Shown here piece by piece: positions 1 to 9,159 of a stretch of DNA of 40,415 nucleotides; the stretch's first letter is position 1, and the number at the start of each line of letters is the position of its first letter. The position numbers were made by a program, and so were the translations under genes. The notes beneath the pieces were generated by a model, which made no database searches, was not told the DNA's origin, and saw nothing but the letters and a program-made list of their open reading frames with translations. The DNA lies in NCBI GenBank assembly GCA_034434695.1, contig DAOTYY010000036.1:1-40415 (forward strand), in the 5' to 3' direction. The stretch comes from DYEC01 sp034434695. Lineage in GTDB: Bacteria; Chloroflexota; Anaerolineae; Anaerolineales; Anaerolineaceae.

Positions 1-148
1 CCTGCACATTCTGATAACGATTGTCTCGTACCGGCTTCTTGACCCTTCCCCAGCGCTGAAAGGTCTCTCCGCAGCAATACCGACACTTCTTGGGACGAGT
101 TTCTGTTTTGCGCTTGACATCTGGCAGCTGCAGGACATCAATCGACAT
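1..148 (-). CDS. Transposase-like zinc-finger protein, N-terminal fragment (cut by window edge)
   Basis: Reading leftward from an ATG at 148, 49 codons stay open to the window edge. The visible N-terminus is MSIDVLQLPDVKRK, followed by a cysteine pair in CRYCCGETFQRWG and the basic stretch VKKPVRDNRYQNVQ. A short Cys-x2-Cys knuckle followed by a basic 'KPVRD' segment is what I recall from the N-terminal zinc-binding domain of some transposases in Chloroflexota and cyanobacteria. The start is supported by GGAG six bases upstream; an in-frame ATG at 181 is an alternative. Only the DNA-binding head is visible, so the family cannot be assigned, and other zinc-ribbon proteins remain possible. Confidence 0.5.
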   Translation of the reverse strand, partial: MSIDVLQLPDVKRKTETRPKKCRYCCGETFQRWGRVKKPVRDNRYQNVQ

Positions 149-307
149 GGCGATCTCCGTTGTGATGGTGGTATCTATCATCTTACTCGGAGCTCGCCTA
201 TTTGTCAAAACCAACCATCTATGTTACAGACACAAAAATACCTTCAAGGAAAGGAGAAGCGCATTCCTTTGACGCCTAAAGGCGGCAGTCCCCTGCGCTA
301 ATTTCTT
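149..307. other. Intergenic region, no gene seen
   Basis: This is the divergent spacer between the leftward transposase-like fragment and the rightward phosphoesterase gene. A small GCCT/AGGC hairpin lies near 270-285. I see no convincing promoter, and no terminal inverted repeat that could mark the end of an insertion sequence. Confidence 0.4.
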
Positions 308-817
308 ATGGAAAATAACTTGATTGGATTAATTTCAGATACCCATAACCAGCAGCACAATTTACAAAAAGCGATTGAAATCTTACGTAAGGAAGGAGCC
401 AGCTTGATCTTTCATTGTGGTGATCTTACAGACCCGGAATTGGTGGCGTACTTCGAGGACTTACGTGTTATTCATGTCACTGGAAACGCAGATTACGCTT
501 CAGGTGAAATTCAACGAGCCCTGCTGATACAAAACCCTGCCAGTTTTTCCGGACAATGGTTCAGCGGGGAAATTGAAGGAAAACCAATCGCTGCCATTCA
601 TGGCAACGATACGCAGGCGCTGGCAACACTCATTCAATCAGGGAAATATGCCTATGTCTTTCATGGACACACGCACGCGAGACGAGACGAATGGCTTAAC
701 ACCACCCACGTCATTAATCCGGGTGCATTGGGAGGTGTCCGACGCGAAACGCGTTCTTTCGCTTTGTTAGACCTTGTAACAGGAAATAACCGCTTTGTAT
801 TTCTGGAAGACGATTGA
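308..817 (+). CDS. YfcE/MJ0936-type metallophosphoesterase
   Basis: A 169-residue calcineurin-like phosphoesterase of the small YfcE/MJ0936 class. Its metal-binding blocks appear in order: DTHN near residue 11, GDLTD near 38, GNADY near 60 and HGHTH near 120. The length is normal for the family. Family members hydrolyse phosphodiesters in vitro using a two-metal centre; the natural substrate is generally unknown and cannot be read here. The third block has GNAD where many relatives have GNCD or GNHD. No clear Shine-Dalgarno sequence precedes the ATG. The gene is followed by a 129-bp spacer, so it is probably transcribed separately from the downstream fusion gene. Confidence 0.88.
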   Translation: MENNLIGLISDTHNQQHNLQKAIEILRKEGASLIFHCGDLTDPELVAYFEDLRVIHVTGNADYASGEIQRALLIQNPASFSGQWFSGEIEGKPIAAIHGNDTQALATLIQSGKYAYVFHGHTHARRDEWLNTTHVINPGALGGVRRETRSFALLDLVTGNNRFVFLEDD

Positions 818-946
818 TGACTGTGGGCAAAGCATATCCCCTAAATTCTTCTCCTGTCGCAACGACTTTATCAAGTCGGTCAATCTAAACCCAAGCAAAA
901 TCACATAGTGTCGTCCACTGAAAAATTTTTGGTTTACAATTAAATT

Positions 947-3634
947 ATGCATTTAATTCTTACTCACGAGCAAGCGGATTTCGACGCCATTGCTGCTATG
1001 CTGGGTGTTTATCTTTTGAATGAGCGGGCGATCCCCGTTTTGCCGCGCCGTCTGAACCGCAATTTGCGCACCTTCCTGACTCTTTACGGCAGCGAGCTGC
1101 CTTTTGTCGAGACGCGTGATCTGCCACTCGAACCGGTTGAAAGCATAACACTGGTGGACACCCAATCGCTGGTCACCCCCAAAGGAATGGGACAGGAAAC
1201 CCTTGTACAGGTGATTGATCATCATCAGCTGCGTTCTGGTTTGCCCGCCGACTGGCTTTGTACTATCGAGCGCCTGGGCGCGTGCACTACACTGGTGGTC
1301 GAGCAAATGCAGACCCGTTCGGAACGGCTCAATCCGCTTCATGCGACTCTGATGTTATTGGGGATATACGAAGATACTGGCTCGCTTACCTATACGAGCA
1401 CCACCCCGCGCGACGTGCGCGCCGCGGCTTATCTGCTTGAAGAAGGCGCTAGTCTGCGGATCGTCAGCGAGTATCTCAATCCTCCACTCTCCTCAGAGCA
1501 GCTACAGGTTCAGGACCGCCTACTGGAATCTGCACAAACCCATTATGTCAATGGACAAAAGATTATTATTTCCTGTGCGCAGGCAGAGGATTTGAGCGAG
1601 GAAGTTTCCAGCATTGCCCATAAGCTGCGCGATGTGCTGGAGCCAGATGGCCTGTTTGTTCTGGTGCAGACAAAAGACGGAATCCGCATGGTCGCACGCT
1701 CTACCAGTGACCGCGTGGATGTCTCACAAATTGCCGCGCATTTTGGCGGCGGCGGACATGCCCGTGCCGCGGCGGCATTGATCCGCACCTCTCCTGAATC
1801 GGAAAAACGATCAAAGACCCCGCCGCTGGAGCGAATTTACAACGAACTGTTGCGCATTCTGCCAAAATATGTCCACCCACCTATCACCGTTGGTCAAATG
1901 ATGTCTAGCAACCCTCGTGTAATCACGCCAACCACTTCTGTCACCGACGCCGCCCAACTGATGCAACGATATGGTTACGAGGGCTTTCCGGTGGTCGAAA
2001 ATGGCAAAGTTGTCGGCTTATTGACGCGCCGCGCCGTTGACCGCGCCATTGCGCATCGCCTGAACCTGACAGCCGGTAGTCTCATGGAAGCTGGCGAAGT
2101 CACCGTTCGCCCGGACGACACGTTGGAGAAACTGCAATACCTTATGGTCACGCATGGCTGGGGTCAGGTACCCGTCGTATCGCCGGAAAGCGGTGAAATT
2201 ATCGGTATTATCACACGCACCGACCTGCTTAAAACGCTGGCGGCTGCCAACCACCATCCGCATCCGGAACGCAAAAATCTGTCACATCGTCTGGAAGCCG
2301 CCTTGCCTCCAGCGCGTCTGGCACTGTTGCGCATGATTGCTGAACGTGCGCGTGCTCAACATCTTCCCACTTATGTTGTGGGTGGGTTTGTGCGCGATCT
2401 GTTGTTAGAGCGCCCCGGCCTGGATTTTGATATCGTTGTTGAAGGCAACGCCATTGCACTGGGACGCGCTCTGGTGGCTGAATTTGGCGGCAACATCATC
2501 ACTCACAAACGATTCGGCACCGCCAAATGGCAAATCGGGGAGATACGTGCCGAACTAGCTGCACGACTTAACCCCGAAGCAAACTTCAAGGCTGAAGACC
2601 TGCCCACGAGCCTTGACCTGATCAGCTCGCGGACAGAGTTTTACGCTTACCCAACCGCCCTGCCAACCGTGGAACGCGGCAGCATCAAACTCGACCTCTA
2701 CCGGCGCGACTTTACCATCAACACAATGGCACTCCGGCTAGATGGACGACACTACGGCGACCTGTATGACTTTTGGGGCGGTTACCGCGACTTGCAAAAC
2801 AAACGCATCCGCGTTCTGCACCCGCTTTCATTTTTCGACGACCCAACTCGTATGCTGCGCGCAGTGCGCTTCGAGCAGCGCTTCGGCTTTACTATCGAAG
2901 AACGCACATTACAACTCATCAGTGAAGCCCGTCCATTATTGCGTCAGACGAGCGGTCCGCGTCTTCGCCACGAATTAGACTTGATTCTCCGCGAAGAAAA
3001 CCCTGAAGCCATGCTGGCGCGGCTCGAAGAACTGCAACTGTTAAAACCGATTCATCCGGCGCTGCAATGGACTCAAGCAATAGCTCCCTGTCTGCGGAGG
3101 GTTCTGTTCGAACCCATTGACCCGGTCTGGGAACTGGAGTTTGACGCTGACCCGCCAACAACTCGTATGTATCTGGCATATCTGGTCTGGCTGAATAACT
3201 TAACAGAAGAAACCTTGCAAAGTATCGCCGAACGTCTCAAATTCCCCAATGTCTTGCTCAAGTCACTGATTGGACTCGCGCGGTTGCGGCGCGAATTACC
3301 CAACCTGGTCACTCTTCACCCCAGCCGTATTGTGAACCGGTTGGATGTTGTCCCGCACTCCGCTTTATACGTGTTGTACTGCCTGACACAAGATGAAACA
3401 CAAAAGTCGTTGCTGCTGCGCTATATGACGCAATGGCAGACGGTGCGCCCGAAGACCACTGGATTGATGCTGCGCGCTAAAGGGTTGCCCCCCGGCAAGA
3501 GTTATTCCCGCATCCTAAACACCCTGCGCGCCGCGTGGTTGAACGGTGAGATCGCTACCGAAGAAGAAGAAAACGCTCTGCTCGAGCATCTGTTGTCCGA
3601 AGAACAACTGGCAAATCGGTCTGAACCTAACTGA
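947..3634 (+). CDS. DHH phosphoesterase - CBS pair - tRNA nucleotidyltransferase fusion
   Basis: An 895-residue three-module enzyme. Residues about 1-290 form a DHH/DHHA1 phosphoesterase of the NrnA/RecJ superfamily, with HEQADFDA at the start, VDT near 71, VIDHHQ near 92 and GGGGHARAAA near 268. About 310-430 is a CBS pair (TVGQMMS, GFPVVENGKVVGLL, GQVPVV), which usually binds adenine nucleotides. About 470-640 is a class II CCA/poly(A)-type nucleotidyltransferase head with VGGFVRDLLL, the catalytic DFDIVV and RRDFTINTMA, followed by its helical RNA-binding tail. The architecture is known in several deep-branching phyla, where the nucleotidyltransferase adds A or CCA to tRNA 3' ends and the DHH part acts on small RNAs or dinucleotides. 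Whether this copy adds A only or all of CCA is not readable. The ATG lies shortly after an AT-rich TACAAT box. Confidence 0.92.
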   Translation: MHLILTHEQADFDAIAAMLGVYLLNERAIPVLPRRLNRNLRTFLTLYGSELPFVETRDLPLEPVESITLVDTQSLVTPKGMGQETLVQVIDHHQLRSGLPADWLCTIERLGACTTLVVEQMQTRSERLNPLHATLMLLGIYEDTGSLTYTSTTPRDVRAAAYLLEEGASLRIVSEYLNPPLSSEQLQVQDRLLESAQTHYVNGQKIIISCAQAEDLSEEVSSIAHKLRDVLEPDGLFVLVQTKDGIRMVARSTSDRVDVSQIAAHFGGGGHARAAAALIRTSPESEKRSKTPPLERIYNELLRILPKYVHPPITVGQMMSSNPRVITPTTSVTDAAQLMQRYGYEGFPVVENGKVVGLLTRRAVDRAIAHRLNLTAGSLMEAGEVTVRPDDTLEKLQYLMVTHGWGQVPVVSPESGEIIGIITRTDLLKTLAAANHHPHPERKNLSHRLEAALPPARLALLRMIAERARAQHLPTYVVGGFVRDLLLERPGLDFDIVVEGNAIALGRALVAEFGGNIITHKRFGTAKWQIGEIRAELAARLNPEANFKAEDLPTSLDLISSRTEFYAYPTALPTVERGSIKLDLYRRDFTINTMALRLDGRHYGDLYDFWGGYRDLQNKRIRVLHPLSFFDDPTRMLRAVRFEQRFGFTIEERTLQLISEARPLLRQTSGPRLRHELDLILREENPEAMLARLEELQLLKPIHPALQWTQAIAPCLRRVLFEPIDPVWELEFDADPPTTRMYLAYLVWLNNLTEETLQSIAERLKFPNVLLKSLIGLARLRRELPNLVTLHPSRIVNRLDVVPHSALYVLYCLTQDETQKSLLLRYMTQWQTVRPKTTGLMLRAKGLPPGKSYSRILNTLRAAWLNGEIATEEEENALLEHLLSEEQLANRSEPN

Positions 3635-3650
3635 AGCACAGGATCATCTA

Positions 3651-4202
3651 ATGATCAGCCGTCTAAAGCCAATCCTTGTGTCCTCTCCCTCTGAGCCAGC
3701 CTGGTTATCTAAGGTGATCATCCGACCAGCAGAGAAAGAAGATTTGCCTGCGCTGGAATGGGATGGTGAATACCGACACTTTCGCAACGTTTTTGCGCAA
3801 GCCTGGCAGCGATCTCAAAAAGGGCTCTCCGTGCTATGGGTTGCCGAATTGCCCGGGGTAGGGCTCATCGGTCAGGTTTTTATTCAACTGATCTGTGACC
3901 GACATGAACTGGCAGATGGCAAGTCACGCGCTTACCTGTATTCATTTCGCGTCCGCCCGGCTTATCGCGGTCAGGGATTGGGTTCGCGTATTCTGCAAAT
4001 TGTTGAAAATGACCTGCGTCAGCGCGGGTTTCGTTACGTCACGCTGAATGTTGGCAAAGAAAACCAACGGGCACAAAAAATGTACAAGCGCCATGGCTAT
4101 CATATTGTCGCTCATGAGCCGGGTAACTGGTCTTATGTTAATGACGAAGGGATCATCATTGACGTGCACGAACCTGCCTGGCGAATGCAAAAAAAGCTAT
4201 AA
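3651..4202 (+). CDS. GNAT family N-acetyltransferase
   Basis: A 183-residue GCN5-related acetyltransferase. The acetyl-CoA pyrophosphate loop is RPAYRGQGLGSRIL, followed by the LNVGKENQRAQKMYKRHGY segment that typifies motif B. The N-terminus IIRPAEKEDLPAL is the usual first strand and helix. The substrate cannot be predicted. I chose the ATG at 3651, 16 nt after the upstream stop; the frame is open further upstream, but a longer start would run into the fusion gene. It is probably co-transcribed with the fusion gene and ends 3 nt short of the convergent methyltransferase. Confidence 0.88.
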   Translation: MISRLKPILVSSPSEPAWLSKVIIRPAEKEDLPALEWDGEYRHFRNVFAQAWQRSQKGLSVLWVAELPGVGLIGQVFIQLICDRHELADGKSRAYLYSFRVRPAYRGQGLGSRILQIVENDLRQRGFRYVTLNVGKENQRAQKMYKRHGYHIVAHEPGNWSYVNDEGIIIDVHEPAWRMQKKL

Positions 4203-4205
4203 ACG

Positions 4206-4772
4206 TTATGGTCTCTCAAACCACAACCAGACTGATGGACGTTTGTCAACCTCGCTGCCATCCTGTCTTCGTACCAATCTGAGAAAAGCCGCCACTGCCT
4301 TAATATCCTGTTCCGTGATGCCGATTCCCTCTTGCTGCGCAAGATGGGCATAAAGCAGATATGTCCCACCCGGTTTCAGCCAACATAGCAAGTTCTTGCG
4401 TAAAACATCGCGTCCAGCTAACGAGAGGGTATGGGAACAGCCAATATCCAAAACCAGGTCATAAGGCACAGCGATACCGGACAGCGCCGTCACATCCCCA
4501 ATGCGCACTTCGGCATTGTGTACGCCTGCCCGTTTTAAGCGACGTTTTGCCAGCGCAATAGCGCGCCAGGCATAATCAACACCAAGCACCTCCCAGCCAG
4601 CTTTTGCCAGCGTTAGAACATTCAATCCCGTTCCACATCCCAAATCCAACGCTCGCCCCGGCAGACGAGAAGCGATGAATTCCATCAACTCCGGCGGAGA
4701 AATACCCGTATCCCAACGGGGATGTCCAAAGAAGTACACCAGATTGAAAAACAACCACTGCCGAAACATCAC
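4206..4772 (-). CDS. Class I SAM-dependent methyltransferase
   Basis: A protein of about 188 residues with the Rossmann SAM-binding signature ALDLGCGTGLNVLTLAKAGW (motif I), the acidic VLGVDYA at the end of strand 2, and a motif IV/post-motif region DLVLDIGCSHTL followed by LKPGGTYLLY. It belongs to the small-molecule methyltransferase type (UbiE/TehB-like), substrate unknown. The start is ambiguous: GTG at 4772 gives a 4-nt overlap with the membrane protein gene upstream, and ATG at 4769 follows directly. The overlap implies translational coupling with that gene. Confidence 0.85.
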   Translation of the reverse strand: MMFRQWLFFNLVYFFGHPRWDTGISPPELMEFIASRLPGRALDLGCGTGLNVLTLAKAGWEVLGVDYAWRAIALAKRRLKRAGVHNAEVRIGDVTALSGIAVPYDLVLDIGCSHTLSLAGRDVLRKNLLCWLKPGGTYLLYAHLAQQEGIGITEQDIKAVAAFLRLVRRQDGSEVDKRPSVWLWFERP

Positions 4773-5248
4773 CTGTCTTTGTTCCCAAAAATCTTCACCA
4801 GCTTTTGACCGGCAAAACCGAACAATGGCGCCATTACCAGAAAATGCATGATCAACATGGACTTATCCAGATGAGGCTGACCCGACAGAATAAAAGCCAC
4901 CAACGCCAGAAGTATTGCACCCGATAACGGGACAAGTATCCCCACCAATAAACTCCACAGTGCGATCTGCCTCCGTCCGCCATAAACGGCAACCCAGCCC
5001 AACACACCGCCACCCACTCCCGAAGGCACGCCATAGAGCAACGCAGTCTGTAGAAAGAAAAAAGTGTACGATAGCGGACGACTGACCAGCCACAGCCCAT
5101 CATATAACTTGTGCTCGGTCCAGGAATCCAAGACCTTCTCGATCTCAAAAAACAGAGGGGAGATTAAAGCTGTAATGATAACAATCCCTATACCCAATAA
5201 CACCCCGCGTAGAACTGATCGCCACCGATACCGATTATGTAACTCCAT
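4769..5248 (-). CDS. Membrane protein of unknown function
   Basis: A 159-residue protein I do not recognise. It has about four hydrophobic segments (near residues 14-33, 60-75, 78-90 plus 97-118, and 130-145) separated by short charged loops, and a basic C-terminus ending GNKDR. GGAG precedes the ATG at a good distance. It is the first gene of a two-gene leftward unit, and its stop overlaps the start of the methyltransferase. That suggests the two work on a shared, perhaps membrane-associated, substrate, but nothing in the sequence names it. Confidence 0.75.
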   Translation of the reverse strand: MELHNRYRWRSVLRGVLLGIGIVIITALISPLFFEIEKVLDSWTEHKLYDGLWLVSRPLSYTFFFLQTALLYGVPSGVGGGVLGWVAVYGGRRQIALWSLLVGILVPLSGAILLALVAFILSGQPHLDKSMLIMHFLVMAPLFGFAGQKLVKIFGNKDR

Positions 5249-5483
5249 GAAGAATACTCCATTTTGTGCATCTTGATAATAAAGATTACCGATTGATTAT
5301 ACTCTCTCCACCATATGTCTGGTCAACTCACAAGCCTCCTGTCAAAACTTTCTACAGTTCCGTTCACCACAAAACAGCCACAGGTTTTATGGTAAACTAT
5401 GCACAATGTGCAGCCCCCTGCATTGCAAACTGAGGGGCAAAAAAACTTCCCTTTGATTGTTGTAGACGGGAAAAGTAAACTGT

Positions 5484-7133
5484 ATGCCTGCAAAATACAT
5501 TTTCTTTACTGGAGGCGTTGTCAGCTCTGTTGGTAAAGGCGTCACTGCCGCTGCCATTGGCAGGCTGCTCAAAGAGCGCGGCTTTCAGGTTGCCGTGCAG
5601 AAGCTTGATCCGTATATCAACGTTGACCCGGGCACAATGAGTCCCTACCAGCATGGCGAGGTTTTTGTCCTGGATGACGGCGCAGAAACCGATCTGGATT
5701 TAGGACACTATGAGCGCTTTATTGACATCCGCCTCAATCGGGTTTGTAATGTCACTACCGGACAGGTGTATGCTGAAGTAATCAGCAAAGAACGGCGCGG
5801 CGATTTTCTTGGCGGGACAATTCAGGTTATCCCGCACATTACCAGCGAAATCAAGCGTCGTATTGCCGCGGTGAGCAAAACAACCGAAGCCGAGATTGTC
5901 CTTGTCGAAGTAGGCGGCACAGTGGGTGATATTGAAAGCCAGCCGTTTTTAGAGGCATTGCGCCAATTGCGCAGCGATTTGGGACGCGAGAATACACTTT
6001 ACATTCATGTTACCTGGTTGCCTTATATCGGCGCAACCGCTGAACTAAAAACCAAACCAACCCAACACTCTGTGCGTGAGCTGCGTTCTATCGGTATCTC
6101 GCCGGATATGATTGTTGCCCGTTCCGATTACCCAGTGGAAGACAGTCTGTGTGAAAAAATCGCCCTGTTTTGTGATGTCGAGCGTCAGGCAGTTATCCCG
6201 ATGGTCACCACACCAGTGCTGTATGAGATACCTCTGTTACTGGAAAAGGCGGGGGTAGGCGATTACATTACCCGCAGACTCAAACTGGAAGCCCGCCGCC
6301 AACCGGACTGGCAGGAATGGGAACAACTGGTCGCCAAGGTACGCAAGGAAAAACCAATCGTACAGATCGCACTGGTCGGCAAATACGTTGAACTGCACGA
6401 TGCCTACCTCAGCGTTCATGAAGCCCTTAAGCACGCTGCGCTACGGCTGGGAGTCGAACTGAAAATGCTCTGGGTGCATTCCGCCGAGCTGGAAAAGGGT
6501 AAAGGTTGGGAACTTGTCCGACAAGCAGATGGTATTGTCGTCCCCGGCGGATTTGGCAGCCGCGGCATCGAGGGCAAAATTCAGGCTGCCCGCTATGCGC
6601 GCAGCGAGAAAGTGCCTTATTTAGGTTTATGTCTGGGAATGCAACTGATGGTCATTGAATTTGCCCGCTACGCCCTTCACCAGGAAGAAGCCAATTCCAC
6701 CGAGTTCGACGTAAATACTCCCGCACCAGTGATTGACCTGATGCCTGACCAGCGCGTGATCAGCGACATGGGCGGTACCATGCGGCTGGGTCTGTATCCC
6801 TGCCAGCTTCAACCGGGCACCATTGCTGCAGCCGCTTACGGGGAGAAGATCGTTCAAGAACGGCATCGTCACCGGTTTGAATTTAACAACGAATATCGCA
6901 AACCCTTGCAAGAACACGGAATGCGTTTTTCTGGCATCTCGCCGGATGGACGGCTGGTGGAAATTGCCGAGCTGGCAGACCACCCTTTCATGCTAGGTAC
7001 ACAATTTCATCCTGAGTTTCTTTCCCGTCCCAATCGTCCTCATCCACTCTTTGTGGCTTTCTTACGTGCTGCCTGTGAGCGTGCTGGCGTGCCATATGAC
7101 AAAAATGAATTGTCCAGACAAACAGAGGTATAA
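5484..7133 (+). CDS. pyrG: CTP synthase
   Basis: A 549-residue CTP synthase that aminates UTP to CTP using ATP and glutamine. The N-terminal synthetase domain opens with KYIFFTGGVVSSVGKG (P-loop) and has LDPYINVDPGTMSPYQHGEV and the GGTVGDIES block. The C-terminal class I glutaminase, from about residue 290, has VPGGFGSRG, the nucleophile Cys in LGLCLGMQL, and the His/Glu pair in GTQFHPEF. Length and all blocks are normal. The 235-bp leader contains no regulatory structure I can support. No strong Shine-Dalgarno sequence is seen before the ATG. Enolase follows after a 102-bp gap. Confidence 0.98.
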   Translation: MPAKYIFFTGGVVSSVGKGVTAAAIGRLLKERGFQVAVQKLDPYINVDPGTMSPYQHGEVFVLDDGAETDLDLGHYERFIDIRLNRVCNVTTGQVYAEVISKERRGDFLGGTIQVIPHITSEIKRRIAAVSKTTEAEIVLVEVGGTVGDIESQPFLEALRQLRSDLGRENTLYIHVTWLPYIGATAELKTKPTQHSVRELRSIGISPDMIVARSDYPVEDSLCEKIALFCDVERQAVIPMVTTPVLYEIPLLLEKAGVGDYITRRLKLEARRQPDWQEWEQLVAKVRKEKPIVQIALVGKYVELHDAYLSVHEALKHAALRLGVELKMLWVHSAELEKGKGWELVRQADGIVVPGGFGSRGIEGKIQAARYARSEKVPYLGLCLGMQLMVIEFARYALHQEEANSTEFDVNTPAPVIDLMPDQRVISDMGGTMRLGLYPCQLQPGTIAAAAYGEKIVQERHRHRFEFNNEYRKPLQEHGMRFSGISPDGRLVEIAELADHPFMLGTQFHPEFLSRPNRPHPLFVAFLRAACERAGVPYDKNELSRQTEV

Positions 7134-7235
7134 ACAATTTCTGGAAAATTGGGAAAGTGGATTATACTTGACCAAACAAGCGAACTTTTTGGCGATTTCT
7201 CGCCTTAAACCACTTAATCTTTTGACGAGGTGTCT

Positions 7236-8540
7236 ATGGATACAATGATTGAAGCAATTACCGCTCAAGAAATTTTAGATTCGCGCGGCAACCCCACTGT
7301 TGAGGTAGAGGTTATCCTTTCAGATGGAAGCTGGGGACGAGCTGCGGTACCATCCGGAGCTTCTACCGGCGTTCACGAGGCACTAGAGCTACGCGATGGT
7401 GACAAATCCCGCTATCTGGGCAAGGGCGTACTCAAAGCCGTGGATCATGTCAATAATGACATCGCTGAAGCTCTGGTCGGCTGGGACGCGCTGGAACAAA
7501 AGGCAATTGACATGACCATGCTGGAACTGGACGGCACGCCCAACAAATCCCGCCTGGGTGCAAATGCCATTCTCGGCGTCAGTTTGGCAGTTGCCAAAGC
7601 CGCCGCCAACGCACTTGGACTGCCGCTCTACCGGTACATTGGCGGTGTATACGCCCATATTCTGCCTGTGCCGATGATGAACATCCTCAACGGCGGCGCA
7701 CATACCGCCTGGCAATCTACCGACGCCCAGGAATTTCTGATCATGCCGCTGGGCGCGCCCACTTTTAGCGAGGGACTGCGCTGGGGAGCAGAGATTTACC
7801 ACAGCCTGAAGAGCGTACTGAAGGCACGCGGTTATCCCACGCTGATCGGCGACGAAGGTGGTTACGCCCCGCCGCTCAAAGCTAATGTAGAAGCTGTTGA
7901 GGTCATTCTGGAAGCCATCGAAAAAGCTGGCTACAAAGCTGGCGAGCAGGTTTGCATTGCACTTGACCCGGCTGCCTCTGAATTGTTTGACGAAGAGAGC
8001 AAGAAATATAAACTGCGCAAAGAGGGCAAGATGATGACCAGCGAAGAACTGGTTGCCTTCTGGAAGAGCTGGATTGACCAGTATCCCATTGTCTCGCTGG
8101 AAGATGGACTGGCGCAGGATGACTGGGAAGGCTGGAAGATTCTAACTGCCGAACTGGGCGATCGCATCCAGATTGTCGGAGATGACCTGCTGGTGACGAA
8201 TCCAGAGCGTGTCCGCCGCGCTATTCGCGAGCGAAGCTGCAATGCTTTGCTGGTCAAGCTGAATCAAATCGGCACGCTTACCGAGACCATTGAAGCCGTA
8301 GAGACCTGCCACCGCGCCGGCTGGCGCGCCGTGACCTCGCACCGTTCCGGCGAAACCGAAGATTCCACCATTGCCGACCTTGTCGTTGCGTTGAACATGG
8401 GACAGATTAAGACCGGCGCCCCTGCTCGCTCTGACCGGGTTGCCAAGTACAATCAGCTATTGCGTATTGAAGCTGAACTGGGTGACACCGGTGTCTATGC
8501 CGGCTGGAATGCCCTTGCCAAAGGCAAACGAACTGCATAG
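7236..8540 (+). CDS. eno: Enolase
   Basis: A 434-residue phosphopyruvate hydratase (2-phosphoglycerate to phosphoenolpyruvate, glycolysis). The family blocks are present: LDSRGNPTVEVEV, SGASTGVHEA, the metal ligand region VSLEDGLAQDDW, GDDLLVTNPERV, the catalytic lysine in LLVKLNQIGTLTET, and the substrate-binding SHRSGETEDS. I placed the start at the ATG at 7236 because ACGAGG sits five bases upstream. A GTG at 7230 and an ATG at 7245 are in frame, but the GTG would overlap that ribosome site. A strong hairpin terminator follows. Confidence 0.98.
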   Translation: MDTMIEAITAQEILDSRGNPTVEVEVILSDGSWGRAAVPSGASTGVHEALELRDGDKSRYLGKGVLKAVDHVNNDIAEALVGWDALEQKAIDMTMLELDGTPNKSRLGANAILGVSLAVAKAAANALGLPLYRYIGGVYAHILPVPMMNILNGGAHTAWQSTDAQEFLIMPLGAPTFSEGLRWGAEIYHSLKSVLKARGYPTLIGDEGGYAPPLKANVEAVEVILEAIEKAGYKAGEQVCIALDPAASELFDEESKKYKLRKEGKMMTSEELVAFWKSWIDQYPIVSLEDGLAQDDWEGWKILTAELGDRIQIVGDDLLVTNPERVRRAIRERSCNALLVKLNQIGTLTETIEAVETCHRAGWRAVTSHRSGETEDSTIADLVVALNMGQIKTGAPARSDRVAKYNQLLRIEAELGDTGVYAGWNALAKGKRTA

Positions 8541-8564
8541 GCAGTCAATCTCTTATGCTACGCA

Positions 8565-8605
8565 AAACCGCCTGACATTTTGAGCGAACGTCAGGCGGTT
8601 TTTTT
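8565..8605 (+). terminator. Rho-independent terminator after enolase, probably bidirectional
   Basis: Arms AAAACCGCCTGAC (8565-8577) and GTCAGGCGGTTTT (8590-8602) form a perfect 13-bp stem around a 12-nt loop, followed by a T run. The reverse strand also ends in TTTT, so it may serve the convergent leftward operon that ends at 8680. Confidence 0.9.
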
Positions 8606-8679
8606 ATTGGTGAGTTTGAAGCGGTCTTCACTTTTTTGCTTTGAAGAAAAGATGAAAGGAGAATGACTGACCTGTCTGC

Positions 8680-9159
8680 TCAGATTCCCACGCATTCTCG
8701 GTTCAACTGGTGGGCATGAAAAGCATCGAAGAATAACAAGAATGCTCCCTGCACTACAATTCCCCAACCAGTACCGGACCAAAAGGGATTATCCGCCTCA
8801 ATCTTTAGCGTCAGCACTAAGCCACCGGCAATGTACAGTACATCCAATCCAAAATTGGCCCAAAGAATGCGCTTCAGTTTGCGTGCCTCTGAACTCACCT
8901 GCTCCCAAGTCATCAACGCAGCTTCTTTACGTCCTGCGCTGCGCCAACCCAGCAGGGCGATCAACCCATCCACCGCTCCCCAAACAAGCGCCTGGACACC
9001 AAAGCCGCGCAAGAACTCTTCCTCAGCTATAAGCATTAAAGCTCCAACCACCATGCTGAGCAGGCTCCAGCGCAACAGACGAGCAGATAGCAAACGCAAA
9101 TATTGCCAAAGCGTCATCATCGGTTGATAGAATTCATTACAAAAAGCGTGCCAGATCAA
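8680..9159 (-). CDS. Small membrane protein (DUF6992-like)
   Basis: A protein of up to 159 residues with four hydrophobic stretches (near residues 30-45, 55-70, 100-118 and 128-145) and the conserved-looking segment RKLKRILWANFGLDVLYIAGG. I associate this pattern with the DUF6992 family, whose function is unknown; the family name is from memory. The TTG at 9159 would give a 4-nt overlap with the SDR gene upstream, while ATG codons at 9120 and 9117 are alternatives and would leave a 36-nt gap. It is the last gene of the leftward operon that runs from 12.0 kb. Confidence 0.75.
   Translation of the reverse strand: MIWHAFCNEFYQPMMTLWQYLRLLSARLLRWSLLSMVVGALMLIAEEEFLRGFGVQALVWGAVDGLIALLGWRSAGRKEAALMTWEQVSSEARKLKRILWANFGLDVLYIAGGLVLTLKIEADNPFWSGTGWGIVVQGAFLLFFDAFHAHQLNRECVGI

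Noticed and set aside
3546..3650. Upstream extension of the GNAT acetyltransferase
   Set aside because: The extra residues overlap the end of the DHH-CBS-nucleotidyltransferase gene and have no GNAT character. The ATG at 3651 starts directly before the domain.
5413..5438. GCCCC/GGGGC hairpin followed by seven A in the pyrG leader
   Set aside because: For rightward transcription the run is A, not T, so it is not a terminator. No known pyrG attenuation signal (a G run with template C tract at the start site) is visible.
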